Assembly: GCF_024166365.1 (NCBI RefSeq)
Contig: NC_064827.1
Span: 15,789,001-15,853,000, forward strand
Direction of reading: 5' to 3'
DNA length: 64,000 nt
Source of the DNA: Elephas maximus indicus
Taxonomy: Eukaryota; Chordata; Mammalia; Proboscidea; Elephantidae
In this document: in pieces, positions 55,312 to 62,969 of the stretch
Layout of the letters: every line of letters starts with the position of its first letter
Numbering within the stretch: position 1 is the stretch's first letter
Made by a program: the position numbers and the translations under genes
Notes under the pieces: model-generated
What the model was told of the DNA's origin: nothing
Databases searched by the model: none
Seen by the model: the letters and a program-made list of their open reading frames with translations, nothing else

Positions 55312-55316
55312 GTGAC

Positions 55317-55699
55317 CATTTAATCTAAGTCCTCGGCTGATGAGGACTCTCATGTTCCGGCATTCTGGTGGGTATTTGTTTTGTTGTTTGTCCACAACGG
55401 TGTGCTGGGGAGCGAAGACGACTGTTGTGTCCTGTATTTTACCTGGCAACCTTTGGGAGAAAGGTCCAGCATTTAAAATAAATGGCTTCCCTAGGGAGAA
55501 ACATTGGGATTTGGGGAAAACAGGTCAGAGTGAGCTGTGACTTTTTGAGGGGAGGGATGAAATCGGTTCTTTCATGCCAATTAGGCAATCACAGATGACC
55601 ATGTCAGAACTCCAAGCTCGTGATTATCATGGGACTCAAGACCAGGGGAAAAAAAAAAAGGTGAGGTTAAGAGCCAGCGACGCAGTCTTCCCATACCAC
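55317..55699 (+). promoter_or_regulatory. MLANA: Putative MLANA proximal promoter
   Basis: This repeat-free interval lies directly upstream of the probable exon 1. It has no CpG island, as expected for a tissue-restricted gene, and no clear TATA box. Human MLANA is controlled by MITF and SOX10 in pigment cells. I see no CATGTG or CACGTG box here; the nearest relatives are CATGTC (55600) and CAGATG (55593). The promoter call rests on position alone. Confidence 0.45.
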
Positions 55700-55734
55700 C
55701 AGCCAGCAGACGGGAGGGTGTCTCATCAAGAAAG
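55700..55734 (+). other. MLANA: Probable MLANA exon 1 (5' untranslated)
   Basis: CAGCCAGCAGACGGGAGGGT, GTCTCATCAAGAAAG is followed by a consensus donor GTAAGA (55735). It resembles the human MLANA first exon as I remember it (AGCAGACAGAGG..., CTCATTAAGGAAG), which also joins an exon 2 starting GTGTCCTG. The 5' boundary is not determinable from sequence alone, and there is no ATG-led frame, in line with a non-coding exon. Confidence 0.6.
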
Positions 55735-56073
55735 GTAAGAGTGTTGCCTGCTAACCCATAACTGTCCGACTGTTCGTGACAACAGAGTTTGGGAGATTCT
55801 GGTGGGTTGTCTCACCCTCCTTGTTGCCTCCCTGATGCTTAGTCGTAACAGAATTTCTCCTCAACACTTGAAATTCTCCAGCTTCTGAGGGTTCACTGAT
55901 CCTTTCTCAGCCCTCCTGGACCTTGGAGGAGAAAAGCAGAGGCCCAGGGAAAGTGGGTGTTCAGGCTGGGAGAAGAACCTCCTTGCTTTAGACGTGGTCT
56001 CTTGTCACCTAAAGGGTCACTTCTCTCTGCTTGGATGGGATGAGGTGGATTTGCCGTTCCCACACTGATGGCC

Positions 56074-56412
56074 ACGGAGGCAGTTGTAGGTCGGTGGTAG
56101 AATTTTCACCTTCCGTGCAGGTGACGTGGGTTCAATTCCCAGCCACTGCACCTCGTGCACAGCCATCACCTGTGTGTTGCTATGATGCTGAACAGGTTTC
56201 AGTGGAGCTTCCAGACCATGAGAGACTAGGTAGAAAGACCTGGTAGAAAGACCTGGCGATCTACTTCTGAAAACCAGCCAATGAAAGTCCTATGGGTCAC
56301 AATGGCCAGATCCATAATCAAACGTGGGGGTGGCACAGGACCAGGCAGCATTTTGTTCCATTTTGCATGGGATGGCCAGGAGTCAGGGGCTGACCCAACA
56401 GAGCTGACAACA
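56074..56412 (+). mobile_element. tRNA-Gly-headed SINE
   Basis: GTAGGTCGGTGGTAGAATTT, TCACCTTCCGTGCAGGTGAC and GGTTCAATTCCCAGCCACTG, with tail ACAGAGCTGACAACACC. A short duplication of GTAGAAAGACCTGG lies at 56230-56260. Confidence 0.85.
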
Positions 56413-56907
56413 CCAGCTGCCAAGGCTCTGAGCTTGAGGTGCAGACTTGCCAGGTTTTTCTCCCAAGGATTTAGCGTAGAATTCATCAAGTTTGCCTTTG
56501 TAATTTTGAACACACGGTTCCCCCACCACCCCTTCCCCACATGACCCATCTCTGATGCCATTTCTTGTTTAAAGCTAGGAAGGGAAATGACAGATAAAAT
56601 GCCCCAGTGGAAAGGACTTCTGTGGTGAATCTCCTACTCTGCTCTCCCACGTCTCCCCTGGTGCTTTCTTCCCACTGGAGCTCATTCCTATAACTCTGTG
56701 GGGATCAGAACTTCGAAATTCACAAGAACAATGAGAGGGAAGAAAAATGCACAAGGGCAAGTAGAGAAGCTTCCATTCTTGGTTTTGAACAAGCACACTG
56801 TAATCATGACATTGCAGCTCATGAGATTTTTGTTTGTCTGTTTTTATGTTTTATAGCTTTTTTTTTTTTTTAAGTTCTTTTCTTTTTTAAACCTTAGTCA
56901 TGAGAAT

Positions 56908-57110
56908 TGAGGTCTCTGGGTGACGAAAATGGTTTGGTCTCAACTACTAACCTAAAGTTTGGCAGTTCAAACCTGCCCAGAAGCACAAGGAAGTAAGACT
57001 TGGTGATCTGCTTCCATAAAGATTAGAGCCAAGAAAACTCTATGCTGTAGTTCTACTCTGTCACATGGGGTCACACTGTGAGTTGGAATCAACTCAGTGG
57101 CAATGGGTTT
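56908..57110 (+). mobile_element. AfroSINE, long-body subtype
   Basis: GGTCTCTGGGTGACGAAAAT, GGCAGTTCAAACCTGCCC and tail CAACTCAGTGGCAATGGG. Confidence 0.8.
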
Positions 57111-57354
57111 TCATGTGTCTTGAACTAGGGAGCAGCAGAAATTGATTTAGATGTGGGGGCAGGAATCGGTAGACAGGCAGGTCCATGGAGAACATGGATT
57201 AGCCAAGGCCCCTGTACAGGCTGGTCCTTTTGGTAGAGTGGGTTGGAAGGTGCCACGCTGAGCCACTCTGCCTCCCACACCAATGACTAGCTTCAGGCCA
57301 AGAGGACTCTGGGAAACCACAGGATGTCATCAGAGCCCTCCATCTGTCCCAGGT

Positions 57355-57558
57355 TGTTGTTGTGTGCCGGCCAGTCAGCTCTGACTCATAAGGACCCCAT
57401 GTGACAGAGTAGAACGGCCCCATAGAGTTTGCTAGGCTGTAATCTTTACAGGAGCAGATCGCCAGGTCTTTCTCCCAAGGAGACACTGGGTGGGTTCAAA
57501 CCGCCAACCTTTCAGTTAGTAGTCGAATGCGTAACCGTTTGCGCCACCAGGGCTCCTC
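57355..57558 (-). mobile_element. AfroSINE, long-body subtype
   Basis: GTTGTTGTGTGCCGGCCAGT, GCTGTAATCTTTACAGGAGC and GTTTGCGCCACCAGGGCTCC. A very well-preserved inverse copy. Confidence 0.9.
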
Positions 57559-57857
57559 TTTGCGCAGGGAGTGATATCAAATAACAACATTGGGGAGAAA
57601 TAACTCTTCTTTTTTTTTAACCACATCCTTGGGCCAGGGAAGGTAGGGAATGAATAAAAATGCTGTTTTTTTTAATTGTTGTTATTTGCTTTGTTTCGTT
57701 TTTTTCTCTCCACAAATTTATGTTATAGGGTCCAATTGGAAGCAAGGAGAGTATTATACCCCCCACCCCTTACTCCCAAATAATAACTCAGTTTGAGAGT
57801 TTTTGCTTGTTTGTAGTTTCCTCTTTGAGTTTAATTCTCACTTGGTGGAAGGGGCTG

Positions 57858-58065
57858 GAGTCCTGGGCAGCATAAATGGTTAACCACTGGGCAACTAACT
57901 GAAAGGTTGGTGGTTCCAACTCACCCGGAGAGGCCTCCCGAAAGAAAGGCCTGTTGAACTGCTTCCAGAAGGTCCCAGCCATGAAAACCCTATGGAGCAG
58001 CTGTACTCTGCACACATGGGGTCACCATGAGTCAGAACTGACTCAAGGGCAACTGGCTTGATTTT
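57858..58065 (+). mobile_element. AfroSINE, long-body subtype
   Basis: GAGTCCTGGGCAGCATAAAT, GGTGGTTCCAACTCACCC and tail GACTCAAGGGCAACTGGC, followed by a T run. Confidence 0.85.
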
Positions 58066-58311
58066 TTTTTTTGGCGTGGTGGGAGGGAAAGGAGTTAGAA
58101 ACCTGAGCTCTTTCCAAAGCCCTTGATATCAAACCCTGAAAGAAGCAGGTATAAACCATCCCAGAGAGAGAAGCCAGGGGGTCTGCGCAGTAGCTGCTCT
58201 CTGTCTGGAGAGAATGTTGCTGTGGGTATTTAAAGGATGACGACGGACAACACTTCAGATGCTTTAAATGATGCCATGTGCCCCTTCCGTTAGGTGTCCT
58301 GACTCCACAAG

Positions 58312-58388
58312 ATGCCGAGAGAAGATGTTCACCTCATACATGGTTACCCCAGGAAGGGATACCACCACGCCTCCATCACAGCTGAAGA
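58312..58388 (+). CDS. MLANA: MLANA exon 2 (N-terminal coding exon of Melan-A/MART-1)
   Basis: The exon begins at 58294 after GTTAG with 18 untranslated bases (GTGTCCTGACTCCACAAG), then ATG at 58312. It encodes MPREDVHLIHGYPRKG and YHHASITAE plus two bases, ending at the donor GAAGA|GTAAGT. Human Melan-A starts MPREDAHFIYGYPKKG, also 26 residues to the same splice point, so start, length and phase 2 agree. Melan-A is a small membrane protein of melanosomes and other endomembranes in pigment cells; it binds PMEL and GPR143 and helps melanosome maturation. This exon forms the short luminal N-terminus. The exon frame is intact. Confidence 0.93.
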
Positions 58389-58644
58389 GTAAGTTCAAAA
58401 CCAGATGCAGAGGGGTTTCTGGGGCCCTGTGCTGAGGCAGGCTGCTGGCCTCCACCTGCACACCCCAGTAAACCTCCTGTAAACCTCCCTAGTATTCTTC
58501 TACCCTGAGGGTGAGAGCCCCAGCCACGGGGTGAGGGGACCATGTCCTGCAAGCGGCTCACTCAACTTCTCTGAGGCCCAGCAGGCAGGGAGACAGGAAT
58601 GTGGGAAGCTGGACCTTGCCTTTTTTTCCTGCCTTCTCTGTTAC

Positions 58645-58852
58645 TGGGTCCCTGGGTGGTGCAAAGGGCTAATGCATTTGGCTGCTAACCAAAAGCTTGG
58701 AGGTTCGAATCCACCTAGAGGCACCTCGGAAGAAAGGCCTGGTGATCTACTTCTGAAAAATCAGCCATTGCAAACCCTATGGAGCACAGTTCTAAGCTGA
58801 CACACATGGGGTCATCAGGAGTTAGAATTGACTTGATGGCAACTATTCGTTT
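58645..58852 (+). mobile_element. AfroSINE, long-body subtype
   Basis: GGTCCCTGGGTGGTGCAAAG, GGAGGTTCGAATCCACC and tail TGACTTGATGGCAACTA. Confidence 0.9.
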
Positions 58853-59168
58853 CTGCTACTGGGACTTGGCCTTGGGTTCCTAAGCTGAAAACCACCCAGC
58901 TTTCTGTCTCCGATTTAGATGTCTCTTTCCTCAATCCTTAGATATAACCCAGTTGTACTTACTCTGCTCAGATTCCTGAGAGTGGTTTGCAGGCCAGAGA
59001 GGATGAAGACAGGTGTGTGTGCCTCAACCTGCAGATTCACTACTGGGCAAAAATGTGGTCATAATTTCTGCACTGTCGCTTAATCCTAAGCAAAAGTGTT
59101 TGAAATCATGAAATAATTAAAAATAAGTATCTATATGATTATCCATTTCTAAGTGCTAAGCATTGGAT

Positions 59169-59370
59169 AGGAGTCCTGGTGGTGCAGTGATTAAGTGCGT
59201 GGCTGCTAACCGAAAGGTGTGGTGGTTCAAATCCACCAGCTGCTCCGTGGGAGAAAGATGTGGCAGTCTGCTTCCATAAAGAAGGAAACCCTATGGGGTG
59301 GTCCTACTCTGTCCTTTAGGGTCGCTATGAGTTGGAGACTTGATGGCAGTGGGTTTGGTTTGGGTTTGGG
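59169..59370 (+). mobile_element. AfroSINE, long-body subtype
   Basis: GGAGTCCTGGTGGTGCAGTG head, GGTGGTTCAAATCCACC, GTGGCAGTCTGCTTCCATAA and tail ACTTGATGGCAGTGGG. Confidence 0.9.
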
Positions 59371-59552
59371 AAGTATTGGGTGCTGGCCCAAGATACTATT
59401 CTTATCTTTAGAAAATCTTTCAAGTCTAGTGGGTGAGTCAGGCACGAGAATGGTGTCGTCAAAGGTAAGTGCTGTAATGGTATCAGAGAGGCGGGAGGCG
59501 CACCCTGTGTGGTAATGGGAGTGGGGAAGGGGGTGGTGTGGGAGGGTGGGAG

Positions 59553-59749
59553 CAGGAGTGGATTAACCAGTAAGCTTGTATGCTCTGGTTTTCAGTAACC
59601 AAGGTACGCATGGGCTTAATTGTGCTTACTTACCTATCTGTAGTGCACAATTGCATCTGTTTTTCACCAGGTGAAATTGTGCACTACAGATTAGTAAGTA
59701 AGCACAATTAAGCCCGTGCATACCTTGCTTAGTGGGTAATCCGTCCCTG
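59553..59749. mobile_element. hAT-like palindromic MITE, copy B
   Basis: This is the best-preserved copy. The ends are CAGGAGTGGATTAACC and GGGTAATCCGTCCCTG. The arms CATGGGCTTAATTGTGCTTA and TAAGCACAATTAAGCCCGTG, with CTGTAGTGCACAATT and AATTGTGCACTACAG, pair almost perfectly around a short TGTTTTTCACCAG loop. The flanking 8-mers GGTGGGAG and AGTGGGAT match at 6/8. There is no coding capacity, so it is non-autonomous. Confidence 0.8.
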
Positions 59750-60237
59750 AGTGGGATGAAAGGGGGTGGGGTGAGAGGGAAAGGTTACCCTTTTAGTGGG
59801 GTCAGACAGGACAAACAAGGAGTCAGGCTTTTATTTGGACCGTCTTTTATGTGATCTGCTGGATAAAGTTCATTTGAGATCAAAGTCAGAGTCTCTCAAA
59901 AAATGAGGTAAACCCTTCCATGCTCCTGCCTGGATTTCGGTGGGTTTTTCTCCTCAACTAAGGATACGGCACAGAGAAGTTTGAAAGTACGAGCATTTCA
60001 GCTCTGACTGATCACCCTGGTGAGGTCTCTAGTTCTTCCTGAAGTAAAATGTTTATTAAGACGGTGTCCATCTGCCTCCCCCTCTCCTCTGAGGTGGCGC
60101 TGGATGGCCTTCCCGAGGTCCCTCTGTCCTGAGAGTCTGTGATTCTGGGAGGGGAAGTTTGTTGCTTCAAATGAGCAGAGACATGTAGTTAATCAGGAGA
60201 CCCACTAAGTGTCCCCCTGTTTATTCAAGGCTTGAGT

Positions 60238-60690
60238 CAGTGTTATGGATTGAATTGCATCCCCCCAAAAGTTATGCAGAAACCCCAACCCCTGTACCCG
60301 TAAATATGACCGTGTTTGGAAAAAGGGGGTTTTCTTTTGTTGCGTTAATGAGGTCATATCGCTGTAGGGTGGGTCCTAGACCTAATTCTTTCTGAGTGGT
60401 GTCTTATAAGAAGGGAAAACAGACCTGGAGAGAAAGATACACACAGGGGAGGGAGGGGAGAGTAGAATGTGTGAGGAACTGTCTACGAGCCAAGGAACAC
60501 AAGAAACGCTGGGGCTACCAGCAAGGAGGGATCCTCCCCAGAGCAGAGTCATTTCCTTTGGCGTTTTGCTGTCTGTGTGTAGGTCAGATGGCCGAAGCCC
60601 CCTGCACCGACTGTGACACTCTTAGCAAGGAATGTCGTGACCTTGCACAGGGCAGTGAAAGGGGTTGGTCCAGAAAAGGGTCAACTGTGC
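60238..60690 (+). mobile_element. MaLR (MLT1/MST-like) LTR
   Basis: It starts TGTTATGGATTGAATTGCAT and has GTAAATATGACCGTGTTTGG, GTCTTATAAGAAGGGAAAAC and ACGAGCCAAGGAACACAAGA. The 3' half is degraded and merges into sequence before the next SINE. Confidence 0.65.
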
Positions 60691-60727
60691 ACAAGGTCAC
60701 AAATATCAGGAGTCCTTCCTTTCACAG

Positions 60728-60920
60728 GAGTCCCTGGGGGGAGGGGGGTGCAAACGCTTGGCTGCTAATCAAAAGGATGGAGATTCAAGTCCACCCCAAA
60801 GTGCCCAGGAAAAAAGGACTGGTGATCTACTGGAAAATCAGCCTATGGAGCACAGTTCTACTCTGACACACATGGGGTTGCCATGAGTTGGAATTTACTC
60901 GATGGCAACTGGTTGGTTTT
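60728..60920 (+). mobile_element. AfroSINE, long-body, truncated head
   Basis: GGAGTCCCTGGGGGGAGGGG, GGAGATTCAAGTCCACCC and tail TTTACTCGATGGCAACTGG. Confidence 0.85.
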
Positions 60921-61163
60921 CCTTTTACAAAAAGCCCCTGCTCAGCTGGTTGCCTATTTAGACAGGTGAAGTAGAGCGGGGTGGGAAAGCAGAGACGCCT
61001 TCGTTGGAACAATGTGTCTGTAAGATTCTCTGAGGATATTTATCCTTCTGGCAGTCATGCACCAGGTAGAACAAGGAAGAACACCACAAAGTCGGTTCCC
61101 ACGGCCAGTGCCAAAGGGCGACCCACTTGCGTTGTGTGTCCACCCTTTGTAACCTCCGTGGGG

Positions 61164-61312
61164 AGTGGTTCTCACAGTTGAGGGTGTGGAAGTTACCAGT
61201 GGGGCTTGTTAAGATGCAGATTCCTAGGCCCCTCCACCTGAGAGGCGGATTCAGTGGGTCTGGGGTGGGGCCCCAAGACCTGCACTTTCACATGTATCCT
61301 AGGTGAGCGTGA
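61164..61312 (+). repeat. MER5-like hAT fossil
   Basis: GGAGTGGTTCTCACAGTTGA, AGATGCAGATTCCTAGGCCC and GATTCAGTGGGTCTGGGGTG. Confidence 0.6.
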
Positions 61313-61500
61313 TGTGGGTGGCATTTGGGTGACACCCTGAGGAGCTGTGCCAGGCTGGTCGGTGAGCTTCGCTGACACGTCTGCCACGTCCTGGAGTCTC
61401 CCGCTCTCAGCCAGCCGTGGGGGTGTGGTGAGTGTGGTGTGACCGTGTGTGAAGTGGAGTACAGCTCATCTGTGCCCACTCTCCCGGGGCGTGACCACAG

Positions 61501-62040
61501 CAGTGGCATCCCCAGTGGGCTGCGGGGGGTGCGGGCCACACTGGGTGACACTATGAGAGGGGGTGACATCAAAATGACTGTCTATAAAAATATCTCTGTA
61601 GTTAGGTAAAACAACAAAAACATTTTTCGTAAGCCCAGCTTACATGTGTCAATGTACCTACAAGGCTACAACTCTGCAGCTAGTTTACTTTTTGAACCTT
61701 CTAACGCACTCGGGTCAGAGCTGTCACTGTTACCCAATTACAAGGATGTCCCTAATCACGTGGTCTCGTCTGGTGCTTTCGTTGCTGCTGGTGTTTTTAC
61801 AGTCTCTGATTTTGTCCGATTTTCTGTGCTTTAGCTACAATATTGTGGTAATTAGTTTTCGTGAACCTGTATCAATAACTTTTTAAAGAATGAAGTAGTA
61901 ATTAAAGGAAAAGAGGGAGTGATATATAGGAATAACAACTGACGAGTAACATTAGTACAAAAAAAATGACAGGGTGCTGTATGGTCTGGTACAGGAAGAG
62001 GTCCACGGAGGAGGGTGACACCAGCCCTAGTGACGCACTG
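61501..62040. mobile_element. 540-bp hAT-like DNA transposon, non-autonomous
   Basis: The left end CAGTGGCATCCCCAG and right end CCCTAGTGACGCACTG are imperfect inverted repeats beginning CAGTG. The 8-bp flanks GACCACAG (61493-61500) and GACCACCG (62041-62048) match at 7/8. Subterminal motifs GGGTGACACTATGAGAGGGG and GGAGGGTGACACCAG occur near both ends. The interior is AT-rich with only short frames (80 codons or fewer), so there is no transposase. Confidence 0.8.
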
Positions 62041-62174
62041 GACCACCGCAGGCTGCTGGGTAAAATTAGGGCACACACAGGCTGGGAGCCCTGTCAGCTG
62101 CCTTCAGTCACAGGAGCCCACTGGGCACCTGCTCCTGTGACAGCTTTACTTCAGAGAAAGGCAATACAGCAGGA

Positions 62175-62398
62175 CAAGCCCTGGCCACTGGAGATTGGGT
62201 CTGGTCTGAATCCAAGCGCCCACTCACTGGGGGTCTTCATGCTAGCTCTGAATGACGTTGGCAAATCACTTAACCTCTGCATTTATCTTCTCATCTGTGA
62301 AATGGGGACAATAAATGGTGCCTACTGGGTTGTTATGAGAATTAAACGAACTGATGCATGTAGAATGCTTAGCACAGCACCTGGCTTATAGTCAGCAT
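62175..62398 (+). repeat. MIR
   Basis: TTGGCAAATCACTTAACCTC, CATCTGTGAAATGGGGACAA and AGAATGCTTAGCACAGCACC. Confidence 0.85.
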
Positions 62399-62403
62399 TC
62401 CCG

Positions 62404-62512
62404 AAAAACAAACCAAACCCACTGCCATCACGCTGATTCCGACTCATAGCAACCCCATAGGGTTTCCAAGGTTGCAAATCTCTACAAAAGCAGACTGCCA
62501 CATCTCAGTGTT
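62404..62512 (-). mobile_element. AfroSINE 3' fragment
   Basis: AACAAACCAAACCCACTGCC, ATCACGCTGATTCCGACTCA and AAGCAGACTGCCACATCT; the head is missing. Confidence 0.8.
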
Positions 62513-62872
62513 AATTTCCCTTTCCTGTTTGTGGACTGGTAAAAAAAAAATGCTTTTTATCAGCCCCGATGTGAAGGAAAACTCAGTTCCATCCAATATG
62601 CTGTCCACATAAGGATCAGTTGCTACCGCCCCTCTTGTGCTCGGGCCAGGCCAGGTAGTGTCGCACCTGTGGGCCCATACCTGAGCGGCTCCTAGAGAAG
62701 GACCTGGAGGCCTGGTGAGGTGCCATCCTGGTGGGGCGGGAAACTACTTGGAGCCCGGGAAGTGCTGCTTTTGGCTCTCAAAGCCCACGTGAAGAGAGAA
62801 GGTTGATGTACGTTCATCATGATCTGAAACAGTGTTTCTGTGCCGAGTCGGACTTGCCTGTCTCTTGGCCAG

Positions 62873-62969
62873 GGCCGTGGGGGTTGGCATCCTGACGGTG
62901 ATCCTGGGGATCTTACTGCTTCTTGGCTGCTGGTATTGTAGAAGACGAAGCGGATACCAGACCTTGAAG
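62873..62969 (+). CDS. MLANA: MLANA exon 3 (transmembrane segment)
   Basis: The acceptor is CTTGGCCAG|G; the first base completes Glu26. The next 32 codons read AVGVGILTVILGILLLLGCW then YCRRRSGYQTLK, ending at donor AAG|GTGGGT, phase 0. This matches human Melan-A residues 27-58 (AAGIGILTVILGVLLLIGCW, YCRRRNGY). It supplies the single transmembrane helix (about residues 28-48) and the basic CRRR stop-transfer sequence. The residues aligned with the human T-cell peptide 27-35 differ at two positions, A28V and I30V. The remaining cytosolic tail (exons 4-5, with the PPxY-like end) is not seen before 64000 and must lie downstream. Confidence 0.96.

Larger units (their letters stand above)
55735..58293 (+). 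other. MLANA: MLANA intron 1
   Basis: About 2.56 kb between the exon 1 donor (GTAAGA) and the acceptor TTCCGTTAG. It contains a tRNA-Gly SINE, three AfroSINEs and T-rich tracts at 56860-56875 and 57609-57680. The rest is unassigned. Confidence 0.65.
58389..62872 (+). other. MLANA: MLANA intron 2
   Basis: About 4.48 kb with donor GTAAGT and acceptor CTTGGCCAG. It holds three AfroSINEs, a palindromic hAT-like MITE, a MaLR LTR, a MER5-like fossil, a 540-bp hAT-like element and a MIR. Unassigned stretches are 58860-59160, 59755-60235 and 62520-62870. Confidence 0.85.
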
